The notes beneath the pieces were generated by a model. It was not told where the DNA came from. It ran no database searches and was given only the letters and a program-made list of their open reading frames with translations. From Actinomortierella ambigua (Eukaryota; Mortierellomycota; Mortierellomycetes; Mortierellales; Mortierellaceae), in contig JAAAJB010000356.1 in the NCBI GenBank assembly GCA_016098155.1, forward strand, positions 1-36,470: a DNA stretch of 36,470 nucleotides. The letters run 5' to 3'. Position numbers and translations under genes: made by a program. How positions within the stretch are numbered: position 1 is the stretch's first letter; each line of letters begins with the position of its first letter. Below, one piece after another: positions 24,344 to 33,744 of this stretch.

Positions 24344-25560
24344 GAGAACAATTGTGGGGACCGAAAAAAAGAGGGGTTGACGAGAGAGAAAGAGAGAGAG
24401 AGAGAATGCGAGAAAGAGAAGAGAGACAAAGCTCTTTTAGATGCAGCGGAGAAGAGGAGGAGGAAGAAGAGGAAGAGGAGGGAAGGAGGGAAAGAGGAGG
24501 AGGAGGAGGAGGAGGGGAGGGGGGAAGAGCAACAAGATGAAAGAAAAGAAAAAAAAAGAAAAGGAAAGGGAGGGGGTGGTAGTGGTTGGTAGTGAGAGTG
24601 AGAGTGCAATTGTCGGATGGGAAGGGGGGAATGAAGATTGTGACAAGCCCAACAAGAAGACAAACCACAGAGCAAGGTGGACAGGTTGGTTTTGGTGGGT
24701 TGCCAAAAGAGAGAAAGAGAAAAAGAGAAAAAGAGAAAGCCACGGTGTGCTTATATCCTTGGACTCTCTCTCTCTCTCTTGTACGGTCCCAGCGGTATAG
24801 ACTCACCCACCCCCCATCCTCCCCTTTTCCCGTTCCTTTTGTGTGCGTGTGTGTGTCTGTGTTGTGTAAGAGAATGAGAGAGCGAGAGAGCAATCCCAGC
24901 TCTATCGTTCTTTTTCTCCCTTTCTCATGTTGTGGGAAGGAAGGGCTACATCCAACAGCTTGTCTCTCTCCCCCTCCTCTTCCTCCCACTGTTACCGCAA
25001 GGAGGCGAAGCTCACCCACGACTGGTCGCCTCTACCGCCCCTCCCCCCCCCCTTCCCATGCCTGCATCCGATCCAGCTATTGTAACCTTCCGCTGCTCTA
25101 AGATGCTCTGCCAATTGAGGCGTTGGGCCTCTTCTCTTTCCCCCCCCCTTCTCATTTCACTCACATGGCTCTCAGCCACACTTAATTTTGGAAGCCAGTT
25201 GAGATAAGTCCAATGTACACATCCACCATAGTTCCTCAAGTCGGTCAATCTACTCTTTTCGTGGCAAGAGGGAAGACGCCTCCCGCTGCAGAGTGGCACC
25301 GTGGTGTACAAAACCGTGCATATAGAACAAGCCAAAGGCTCATGTGAGGGAAGAGGGATGGGTACATGGTAAGAGGGATGGATGGGTGGTAACAGGAGAA
25401 GGGAAGGGAGAGGGTGTTATTACATGATGTACATTGATGCTCTTCTTTCGAGATAAGACTGGATAGAGAAGAGAATAAGAGAGAGAGAGAAAGACAGAGG
25501 GAGAGAGGAAGAGCGGGAGGAAGAGGTAAGGAGGGCTACAAGCGTATTTTGGTATATCTT
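24344..25560. promoter_or_regulatory. Intergenic region: B56 promoter/leader and bHLH 3' flank
   Basis: No gene is supported in these 1.2 kb. From 24344 to about 24560 the plus strand is almost pure G/A with (GA)n patches, so the B56 leader would be almost pure C/T. The minus strand lacks any ATG from the B56 start back to about 24816. Long open frames through here are compositional. The right end (25300-25560) should hold the bHLH 3' UTR. Confidence 0.55.
24750..24755 (-). promoter_or_regulatory. Possible TATA box of the B56 gene
   Basis: The minus strand reads GGATATAAGCAC about 407 bases upstream of the B56 ATG, at the head of the pyrimidine-rich ATG-free stretch. The arrangement parallels the ones proposed here for ACC1 and the bZIP gene. 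Confidence 0.3.
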
Positions 25561-27661
25561 CTATGGTCGCATGTGTTCCTCCACCTCCATCTCGGTGGCC
25601 TATAGAGTGAAGAGGCGATACAAAGTTAATTGGTTGCACATGTCATGTAACAACAGCAGTGTTGATTGTTTGGTTTGTAGAGATATTTCCCGGCCTCATT
25701 TTTCGTCACTCACCGAGTCATCGTCATCAATTGAGTCGCCCAGGTGTCGCTGTAGGTCGCGCACGCGTTCCTTGAGCTCCCTCTTTTGTTGCAACAGCCG
25801 CTGGATATAGTCTACCGCTGTCATGTCCAGTATGAATGATTCAAAAGGCGGTTAGGATTAAAACAGCATGTGAGTAGACGCATGGACGACACCAGTAAAT
25901 GAATAGTAAAAAAAAAGGGGGGGGGGCAAGAGGGAGAGAAAGAGAGAAGAGTAGAGTAGAGAAGAGAAGAGAGGAGTGTATGTATGTGCGGAGGAACAGA
26001 AGGAGGAGGAGGAATGAGTATGCCCACTCACATTTCTGAAGAATAAGCGCCTCGCTGCGGTGACAGTCGCTCAGCGTAGGCACAATTTCGACAAGCGAGT
26101 CAAAGCCAACACGAATGTTCTGCCGACGTTTTTGCTCGGACGCAATATGGTTCGCCTTCTTCTCGGCCTCGGTGAGTAACTCGTGGTGGGGCTTCTTCGC
26201 CCGAGCGGCCGTTTGCCCGGGACGACCTCCTTTAGTAGTGATATCCTTGCCACCCTTGATAGGTGTTGCTGTAGTCGTGGTCGTGGTCGACGTTGTTGTA
26301 GACATGGCAGTAGAGGCCCCAGTCGTGCCATTCATATCTGCCCCTCCAGACAACGACACCGGCGACTCATCCCCGTTTCCTTCTTGACCAGACGCCGCCG
26401 AGCCCGGTCCTGATGCAACACTGCCTTTGCGCTTCAATGATGTTCCACTACCACCCGACTCTTCACCTGCAGGGTATTCGCCTCCATTGGTCCGCTCCGA
26501 TACCGATACCGATGCCGAAGAGCCTTTGCGGATCGAGGACTTCATATGACGATGATGTGCAGCCTCCTCGTCCCGATGCTCTTGCGATTGTTGGTGGCTG
26601 AACTGCTCGGAGTGAGCGTTGTATGGTGAAGTGGAAGGCGACCCCATCGAAGAAGAGCCGGCAGGCTCGCTCGTGCCTGTCCGACCATTTGTCGTCGAGC
26701 CCGACTTTGACTTGCGCTTTGCCACCAAAGTGGAGGAGCTGGAGGAGGACGACGACGGCTTGCTCTTCGCTGCGGCCGAGGTTGCACTCGAGTCGGACAT
26801 TGCGGGGTCCTGATCCGAAACGGGGAATGACATTCCAGGCGAGGTGTCATGGGATGGTATCGTGGGATGAGGGGGCATGCCAGGTGGTGACATGTGACCC
26901 ATAGAATTTGCATTCGGTGCTTTCTCGCCATGATGATACTGCTGTTGGTCAAGATGAGAAGGGGGAGGCATGGACAGGTGATGCGGCTGCTGCTGAGACA
27001 TCAGGTGTGGGGGGACAGGAAGTTGCGGGTGGTGGGGGACAGAGTGATGGTGTGCATGTGATAATGACTGGTGGTGTTGTGGATGGAGATGCTGCTGCTG
27101 TTGCTGTTGCTGTTGGTGCTGTTGGTGTTGTTGGTGTTGTTGGCGCTGTATCTGCATCTGCATCTGTTGCTGTTGAGCAAGCACCATCGCTTGTGTGATT
27201 GCATTGGCTTGAGCCATGAGCTCTGGATTTGCCAAAAAGGCCTGACTCATCGCATGAGGATCAATGACACCGCCAGGAGCAAGAACGGGGTTCGCACTTA
27301 GCATCTGGATCCACTCTCGGTGCTGCTGGGCTATACCCTGATGCTGTTGGTCCATTTCTGGAGTACTCGATGCTCCAAATGGTGAGGGGAGGGTCGTCCC
27401 CGGTGTAGGAGGAGCGCCATGGCCAGAGAAGTGTGGGTGTTGCTGGTGCTGTTGTTGATGCTGCATTTGCAGTTGGCGCAAGTGGAGGTGGTGCTGCAGT
27501 TGCAGCTGGAGCTGCTGTTGTTGCTGTTGTAGGGCAGCTGCATCGAGCGGCGAGCGGCGGCCATCACTAGGAGGTTTGCCGTTGTCCTCCTGTGCAAGTT
27601 GATTCAGAAACTCGGAGAATGCTCGCTGCTCATGGTCCGACAAAAGCGAAGGGAAGGCCAT
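25561..27661 (-). CDS. Class B basic helix-loop-helix transcription factor
   Basis: Predicted nuclear E-box-binding factor. Model: complement(join(25561..25599, 25714..25817, 26032..27661)), 1,773 nt, 590 aa. About 490 residues rich in Gln, His, Ser and Pro precede a C-terminal bHLH at ~497-565. The basic region NHIASEQKRRQNIR carries His505, Glu509 and Arg513, the class B triad expected to bind CACGTG. The second helix crosses an intron (SEALILQK/SVDYIQRLLQQKR) and runs into a short coiled coil. The helices resemble MLX- or Ino4-like factors, but I cannot assign an orthologue. The last 12 codons depend on a strong GTGAGT donor at 25713 and a CTATAG acceptor. Without that splice the frame ends at SVSDEK a few codons later. 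The ATG is the first in-frame one after the divergent promoter. Confidence 0.88.
27090..27175 (-). repeat. Gln/His-coding repeat tract in the bHLH gene
   Basis: Imperfect CAA/CAG/CAC array encoding a Gln-His-rich stretch in the N-terminal half of the bHLH protein. A related Gln-rich array follows at about 27440-27532. Confidence 0.8.
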
Positions 27662-27903
27662 TTGCTTTGGTCAGGGAGAGAGGATGATGATGAGAGAGGG
27701 ATAAGGTGTCACGCAGACGGGGGGGAGGACGGTATAAGAGTAATGGAAGGGAAGGTTAGATGGAGGTCGACAAGGGTGGAACACAGTACAGTATGCAAGC
27801 GTCGAAGTTATCACGTGGAGTTGGCGACATCATTTGGTGGCGCTCCCTCTTCGAGACCTCAAATGTGCCAGTTGAACATCAGGCTTGTCATGCATTGTCC
27901 AGG
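27662..27903. promoter_or_regulatory. Divergent promoter between the bHLH gene and the CID-RS gene
   Basis: Only 242 bases separate two start codons pointing away from each other, so both promoters must share this space. It contains a plus-strand TATAAG at 27733-27738, 166 bases before the CID ATG, and a palindromic CACGTG at 27812-27817. The minus strand has no ATG between 27662 and about 27827, consistent with a short bHLH leader. Confidence 0.65.
27812..27817. promoter_or_regulatory. CACGTG E-box in the divergent promoter
   Basis: A perfect palindromic E-box, 151 bases upstream of the bHLH ATG and 87 bases upstream of the CID ATG. It is the sequence a class B bHLH should bind. The hexamer also occurs several times by chance in coding parts of this window, so position is the main argument. 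Confidence 0.4.
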
Positions 27904-29983
27904 ATGAATCCAGGCGATCACTACTCACTACCACGCATGCAGCATGCGCAGACTGCAGTCCAGGCTGCGCTGGATGCCTTCCGCCAGCAGTGCCCAGGAC
28001 TGTCTCCAGAAGACATTGCAGGTCTGATGGGGTCCCTCGAGATGTTAATGCAGGACTGCTCGCAGAGTAACATACAGGTACGCCAGTACAGGGAGCTTCC
28101 CGGGACTATCCAAAGAGCAGGAGCATGAACAAACCAACAATGTACGCATTAAAGTCTAACTGGCAGTTGATATATACGCTTCGGCGATGCGACTAGGCTG
28201 GGAAAATGTGGGTCGTCGACCGTTGCACAACATCCCTTCACTACGAGTACTTTGTACGAGTGCTTATCGCATTAGCACTTTCGCGTCATGTGTTCTCGGA
28301 TCAGCTTCATTTGGTCTACCTTATCAACGACTTACTTGCACACAGGTAAAGTCCTCTCTCTTTTTTTTTTCTTTGCTCTTCTTATTACCGCTTAGTTGAG
28401 AGCTGATGAGATGATTAACATCCATTCCTCCGTGAATATCTTACAATAGTGACCGAAAGCAGGAGCATTGGATCAAACACGCATTGCAGTCTCATCTTGC
28501 CTTTCTGCTCCGTGTCGCATACTCATTCCCAGGAGCAAATGACGCTCAGCGTCAGTCGGTTCTAAAAGTACGTTCTTATTTCTTGTTTTTGGATGCAGAG
28601 GTACCGCATCGACAAAAAGACGGGCACAGATGCGCTTCGTTTCTAATATGCATATAAGCCATCTTGTTGAATGCAGGTCCTTGATATTTGGCGGCAGCGA
28701 CACATCTACGAACCGCATGTGATCGATCTGATACTTGCCAGTGTCACGCAGCCAGAAGGGTCGGGACCAATGGGGCCACAGATTGGCCACGGAATAATGC
28801 CACCAGTGGGCTTTTCAGGACATCCGCCTCCACACCCTCCACCTTCTCACTTTCCAATGCATCATGGACCACCACCATCCACATTTTACCCGCCGAGCTA
28901 TCTGAGTCCTGCAGCTCCCTCACCCTACGGCTATCCTGAATTTCCGCCGCACGCTCAACTCCAAGGTTTCATGCCACAACCAGCACCGCTCTCTGCAAAC
29001 CAACAAATGATGTCACATCACCCTCAGTGGATCGGTACACCACCACCACCATCCTTACCACCAGCAGGCGTTCCTTCATACCAGCATCAAGCATCTCCAC
29101 CTCCACCTCGACCTCAACCTCACCTTAATCCCCACATTTTCCCGCATACCCAGGCGCCACCGCCAATTGGGCCACCGCCAGCAGCACCATTGATTCCCGA
29201 GACTCCGAAAGAGCGCACTGTACGGACGGTGGAGATGCGTGCCGGAGCCATGGTGACCAAAGTGAATGTGAGTGATAACGACTACTAATGCTCCTGAAGA
29301 GAACGGAGACTCCAGCAACCCACTAATAGTTCAAATCTGTCGCTGTTTTTTTTTTCTTTCTTTCTTGGCAGGTGAAAAATGGATATTATGCAACGCTACC
29401 TCCAGAATTATCAGTACCCACCATCGTGGCGCCACCCTCACAAGCCGTAGAAGAAGCCTTGGTCGAGTTTTACGAATCAATGTCGGGTGTAGACAAAGAG
29501 AACGAGGCTCCACCATCCGATGGTTGGACAGCGGGCTATCTTGACAAGTACCTAGCGCAGGTTGATCAAGCCAAAGTTGAGGCATCTCGGACACGTGGAA
29601 GGAGTCGACGGCGTGATACGAGGTCTTCTGCCCGTTCTCGTTCTCGTTCTCGTTCTCGTTCTCGCTCTCGCTCTCGCTCTCGATCGAGGACTAGATCTTG
29701 GTCTCGGGGAAGAAATCTTTCTAGCCGTGGAAGTCCTGTACGTTCAAGATCAAAGCCTCGACGTCCATCTCGGTCACGGTCGCGCTCACGGACTCGATCA
29801 AGAAGTCGCAGTCGTTCGAGGGGTCGATACAGAAACCGCAGCCGTAGTCGTAGTCGTAGTCGTAGTCGAAGCATGGATCGTGTGCATGGAGGACAGCATC
29901 CTATGTCGAACGACCTCTTTGGCCCTGGCGGCCAGCCTTCTTCGTCAGGAGGGCCTCGCTTTTATCCACCACCAACATTCTAG
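27904..29983 (+). CDS. CID (RPR) domain protein with C-terminal RS domain, CHERP/SCAF-like
   Basis: Probable nuclear protein linking the RNA polymerase II CTD or the U2-type spliceosome to RNA processing. Model: join(27904..28077, 28197..28345, 28450..28567, 28677..29267, 29372..29983), 1,644 nt, 547 aa. The CID covers ~10-155, spread over four exons: GLSPEDIAGLMGSLEMLMQD, AGKMWVVDRCTTSLHYEYF, FSDQLHLVYLINDLLAHSDR and LDIWRQRHIYEPHVIDLI. The YLINDLLAHSDRKQ stretch is closest to CHERP (YLINDVLHHCQRKQ). A Pro/His-rich linker (~165-330) follows. Then comes a conserved GYYATLPPE plus GWTAGYLDKYL region and an Arg-Ser repeat domain (~418-515). Human CHERP also has SURP and G-patch domains, which are absent here. 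The start ATG is the first that yields the CID N-terminus; the frame is open further upstream. Confidence 0.9.
29631..29690 (+). repeat. Arg-Ser coding hexamer repeat (CGTTCT/CGCTCT) in the CID-RS gene
   Basis: A near-perfect tandem CGTTCT then CGCTCT hexamer array encodes consecutive Arg-Ser dipeptides. A second array with CGTAGT units lies at 29836-29871. Such dipeptides are phosphorylation targets of SR-protein kinases. Confidence 0.9.
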
Positions 29984-30027
29984 ACGCTGAAAACGCAGTT
30001 GTTTAAACAATACAAAATCATAATGGG

Positions 30028-30033
30028 TTTATT
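30028..30033 (-). terminator. AATAAA poly(A) signal for the zinc-finger gene
   Basis: AATAAA on the minus strand, 78 bases beyond the zinc-finger gene's stop codon. It falls inside the presumed 3' UTR of the convergent CID-RS gene. Confidence 0.6.
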
Positions 30034-30091
30034 TGTCTCGAGGCGAATACACCAATGCACTCTGTAGAATGGGGACGACAAGAAATATGGT

Positions 30092-30097
30092 AATAAA
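30092..30097 (+). terminator. AATAAA poly(A) signal for the CID-RS gene
   Basis: AATAAA on the plus strand, 109 bases after the CID-RS stop codon and only 14 bases from the stop codon of the convergent gene. Cleavage 10-30 bases downstream would place the CID-RS 3' end within the zinc-finger coding exon. Confidence 0.6.
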
Positions 30098-30110
30098 AGC
30101 CAAAGATTAA

Positions 30111-30703
30111 CTACTTCTTTGGGGTCTCCACGAAACCGGGGAAGCACTCGAGCAGGGCCTTGCCGTGCTTGTTCGTAGCATGCTCCTCCAGACTATACAA
30201 ATCAAAGATGGACAGAAGCGTATACCACTGTATCAGCAAATGAAATCACCTCTATATTTTTTGGGGGGGAGGGGGAGAGAAAGACGAAGGCACTTACTTC
30301 TTGGAGCGGATGGTGCACAAGAAAGTCTGGCGACAAATCGTACAGATGATGTTCTTTGCGGCTTCATTCTGGGGTCATATCAAAATAGTAGAAATAGTGG
30401 GAAAGAGGATTAAGCAACGGGTAACTTTGGCTTCGTTTTGCTTTGATCCATTACTAACTAAACGGTCAGAAATGGATACTTACGACTTTGAGTTGACTTT
30501 TGCCGCCAGCAGCGTCCTTGGCGTTGCGCTCACGTCTCATCTGTGCCTTTTGACCCTATTGACATGCAACAAATCCATCAAGTGAAAACGATGCATGAGA
30601 TGAACTTGTTGTATTTGATTCTACATTGTCGGATCAATCTGCTTAGAGTTTCCCCCCACTACGTTTAAGGCTATCCTGATCTCCTGCTCCTTACGTTGCC
30701 CAT
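30111..30703 (-). CDS. Small SERF/4F5-like zf-met2 zinc-finger protein
   Basis: A conserved small eukaryotic protein of poorly known role, related to plant At2g23090 and human ZNF706. Model: complement(join(30111..30192, 30298..30368, 30484..30555, 30695..30703)), 234 nt, 77 aa. The N-terminus MGNGQKAQMRRERNAKDAAG is the basic SERF/4F5-type block. It is followed by a C2H2 finger, CTICRQTF to HATNKH, and the family ending GKALLECFPGF. The first coding exon is just nine bases (ATG GGC AAC). It is accepted because MGN/GQKAQ is the family start and phase and splice signals agree. Length matches the family (70-80 residues). It converges with the CID-RS gene 127 bases away. Confidence 0.92.
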
Positions 30704-30826
30704 GTTGTTGACGAAGTATTGATGCGATTACAGGTTGAACTCACAGAGGTGCCTGCCTTTACAAAAATAACCCTTCCTGTATGTACGTAATTATATTTTA
30801 ACGTACACAACGCCAAAAATACATCG

Positions 30827-30870
30827 CAGCTTTGTTCCTGTGCATATACAGCTTTGCTCCTGTTTATGAA
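30827..30870. repeat. Imperfect 22-base tandem duplication
   Basis: Two adjacent copies beginning CAGCTTTG(T/C)TCCTGT differ at a few positions. It lies 120-170 bases upstream of the zinc-finger gene's start codon, so within its probable promoter. Confidence 0.6.
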
Positions 30871-31297
30871 TACTACTCCACTTTCTATGAGTTTTGTCGA
30901 ATATGCGAGTTTTAAGCATGCGTCACCCGAACACACGAGTATGCACATGGGCGTCACACACTTTCCATGCGACGAACGGTCTTCTAAAAGCCAATGAAAG
31001 AAGAAAAGACCCCCGTCTTCGATCCAACTCTATCTGAATCGGGGGGAAGTCAAGATAGCCCAGATACTTGCTTCGAAGCCATTTTGCACTTGCGCCGCAT
31101 GTACCTGCCCAGTTTCGCCCAATAATGTGCGCAGGAACAGATTGTGTATCACTGCACGTTACGATATGTGCATTCGGCGACCTTCCAATCTTGATTCATT
31201 CCCAGGTTTTTTAGCTAACAAAAATAACCCCCCCTCCCCGCCCCTTGCCTATGCTGAACTTTTTTTTTTCAGGGGAGGGTTTGCAGAGGGGGGGTTT

Positions 31298-31305
31298 TGA
31301 CATCA
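31298..31305 (-). promoter_or_regulatory. CRE-like octamer TGATGTCA (copy 1)
   Basis: The minus strand reads TGATGTCA, one base from the palindromic ATF/CREB site TGACGTCA. It is one of three exact copies in the gene-free region upstream of the bZIP gene. Binding is inferred only. Confidence 0.3.
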
Positions 31306-32277
31306 CGCGTCAGAAGTGCGCTAATGTGCAGTAGGCTCATGGTTGAACATGCAATATGGGAAAAAAAATACAAGATCGTGTTACCTCTCTCGAATCTGCG
31401 AATCTCGTAATCGACTGCAATCCAAATTTTGAACGCAATTGAAGAATATGCGTAAATGCAAGACATGAAAGATGAACGGAGGGATCGGGCGGGCGGGAGG
31501 ACAGTGGAGAAACTCAAAATAAAGGCGCCAGCATACTCGCTCTCTCCCACCTTCCCCTTTTCACAAACAGAGAGCGGAAAAACTGACATCCTGCAATCAA
31601 CTTACTGTCTTCCTGAACAAAAAAAAAAAAAAAAAAAAAAACGATGGCGTCGAAGTGTTCCGAACGTTCTTCTTGTCAGGGGCGGGTGGTGTCATTCAAG
31701 TAATAGCGCACACACTGTGCTGGGTGAAAAAAAAGGAGAACGAAAAAAAAAAAAAAAAAATGAAACCACCAAAAAAAAAAACTTCAAGGTACTTCATATC
31801 TAACCAGTAGTGATCCTCGCGAGGTCCACTGATGAAATGCATGGCTCGAAAGTTTGACCGAGTTGTCGCGTTCATCACGGTCTTTTTTTTTTTTTCTAGG
31901 CTACGTTTCTCTCTCACTCAGAAATGAATGCTATCCGATGGACTAAAGCGTATAGTGCAGCAAAATAGTCTATCGTGGTCTTTGCTGTCATCGCCAAGTA
32001 TAGTACTACTAGTACCTGTTGAATATTCGTTACAGACTCTACAAAAGTAATTGTCGCTCGAGTGGGATGCGATATGTTCATAAAATACCAAGGGGGGGGG
32101 CCGAGCTCGAGACCGCCCGAATCTTTGGGCCCCAGTCTCTTGTCACCCACTTTAACTTTTTTTTTCACGACTATGCAAACAAGAAGGAGAGAGAAGGACA
32201 GAGAAGGAGAGAGAAAAGAGATAGATAGAGAGAGAGAGAGAGAGAGTGGAGAACGATAAGGTTGGGTTTTTCGGGAA

Positions 32278-32285
32278 TGATGTCA
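32278..32285 (+). promoter_or_regulatory. CRE-like octamer TGATGTCA (copy 2)
   Basis: Exact TGATGTCA on the plus strand, 1.75 kb upstream of the bZIP start codon. It shares the following AT with copy 3 (TGATGTCATT). Confidence 0.3.
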
Positions 32286-33566
32286 TTGTCACCACCAAAT
32301 TAGCCAATTAGGTACTGAACGTGCGAATAGCGGGGGGATCCCGTGTTGAGCATTGTCAAGAGAGGATTGGGAGAACTTTAGGAGCCCTCGCTTATTTGGA
32401 ACAGCTACCCGGCTTTCAACATGTAACAGAGGGAGGGCCTCTCCCCCGAACCACAACTTGAAAGTGGTCGAATGGACGAGGTTTCTTCAAAGGGTCCAAA
32501 CGCTCAGGTGATGTGTACACACATGGCACAACGACGACGTTAGGACGAGACAGTTGGACGTATTGCAACATTCAGTGTGCATTGCCCCCATTGCCACCCT
32601 AGAGACTTGCAAGGCAGCTGGCAAATCTATGCTTTGCGCCGTGAACGGTGGCCAAAAAGGAGAGAAGGACGAAGAAAACCCTCGGCGGGGCACTTATGCA
32701 AAGTTTTGTTCGTTGTTGTCGAATGAGCGTCAAGAAAGGCCAGATAGACTTTTTTTTTTCCGTGCCCGATTCGACATGGAACTTTCCTTTGGCCAATTCA
32801 ATCAGGCCATTCGAAAAAAAATAAAAGTCGCTATCTTGTTACCTATTTTCACAAGGTAAGGCACAATCGCGTTATTTAGGGTTTTCTGAGCAGGTCCCGT
32901 TTTTTTGCTCCAAACCCTGGCCATCCTCTTCCCTCCCTTGAAAACTTGAGAAGGGGGGAGGTGGGAGGGGAACACGAAGGACAACGGTGATAAAAAAAAA
33001 AAAAGCAGAGGAGCGACAAAGGGACATGTATGCGAAACATAGTGGGGGACTCTCTTGGCGCTTGCTGACCCCATACAAAAGCACCCGATGTTGCATGAGA
33101 GATATACTCCACTGGAAAGTAGCGCAAGACTAGTGAAAATGGAAAAACGGGTTAGGCCAGCAGGCATGAAATCAGCGTTCACCGTCATGAGATGAGGGCG
33201 AAATGATAGCCAGTGAGAGAAGGGAGGGAGACAAGTGGGAAAAGACCAAACGGGGCACAGACCAGCAAAGTTGGTAAGACACTCGCCAAGAACACCACCT
33301 GGAGGATGCACTGGGTCTCTCTTTGTTTTCTACCTGACTTCTCACACACCACTCTCTCACCTCCCTTTTTTTTAAAAAAAAAATCAAGAGGATTCTTCAA
33401 GCAGCACTTCCTTCGCCTCTCTTCTCTCGTTATCTTTCTCTTTCTGCAGCTTGAACCCGAAAGGGAGGGTAGAAGAGTCCCAGGTACTGTGCGTGTGTCT
33501 GTGTGTGTGTGTATGTATGTGAATGTGTATGTGCTGTTTCTTTTCTTTGTTTTTCTAACTGACTAG

Positions 33567-33574
33567 TGATGTCA
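33567..33574 (+). promoter_or_regulatory. CRE-like octamer TGATGTCA (copy 3)
   Basis: Exact TGATGTCA about 165 bases upstream of the bZIP TATA box, a usual distance for an upstream activating or repressing site in a fungal promoter. Confidence 0.4.
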
Positions 33575-33737
33575 TTTTGTGGGCAAGGGGGACAGGGGCA
33601 TGGCGTTCAATTAGCACCCTTGCCCCCAAATGAAAAGGATTTACGTACGAGTAGCACCGAACATTCACGATGGCCCGAGTATTCAAATCAATTCAGTATA
33701 CCTTTTTGTTTAATTTTCTTTATCGCGCCCTTGGGCG

Positions 33738-33744
33738 TATAAAA
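33738..33744 (+). promoter_or_regulatory. TATA box of the bZIP gene
   Basis: TATAAAA about 295 bases upstream of the bZIP ATG, followed by a C/T-rich stretch with no ATG at all until the proposed start. This supports both the promoter and the choice of start codon. Confidence 0.6.

Noticed and set aside
24377..24600. Possible functional repeat element in (GA)n/(GGA)n sequence
   Set aside because: Simple-sequence composition of a leader region; similar GA patches occur at 6400-6540, 20104-20150 and 32228-32247 with no shared unit or flanks.
23934..25019. 361-codon minus-strand open frame spanning B56 exon 1 and its upstream region
   Set aside because: It is out of frame with B56 and made of Ser/Cys/Thr runs that arise from the alternative reading of the Gln and Ala-Pro repeats and the C/T-rich leader.
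27760..27903. Upstream in-frame ATG extending the CID-RS protein by 48 codons
   Set aside because: The extension has no similarity to CID proteins and would overlap the compact divergent promoter and its E-box. The ATG at 27904 lies directly before the CID.
32802..33311. 169-codon minus-strand open frame in the gene-free region
   Set aside because: No recognisable domain, Phe/Ser/Pro-rich from T and C runs, no conserved motif. Left open only as possible non-coding transcript.
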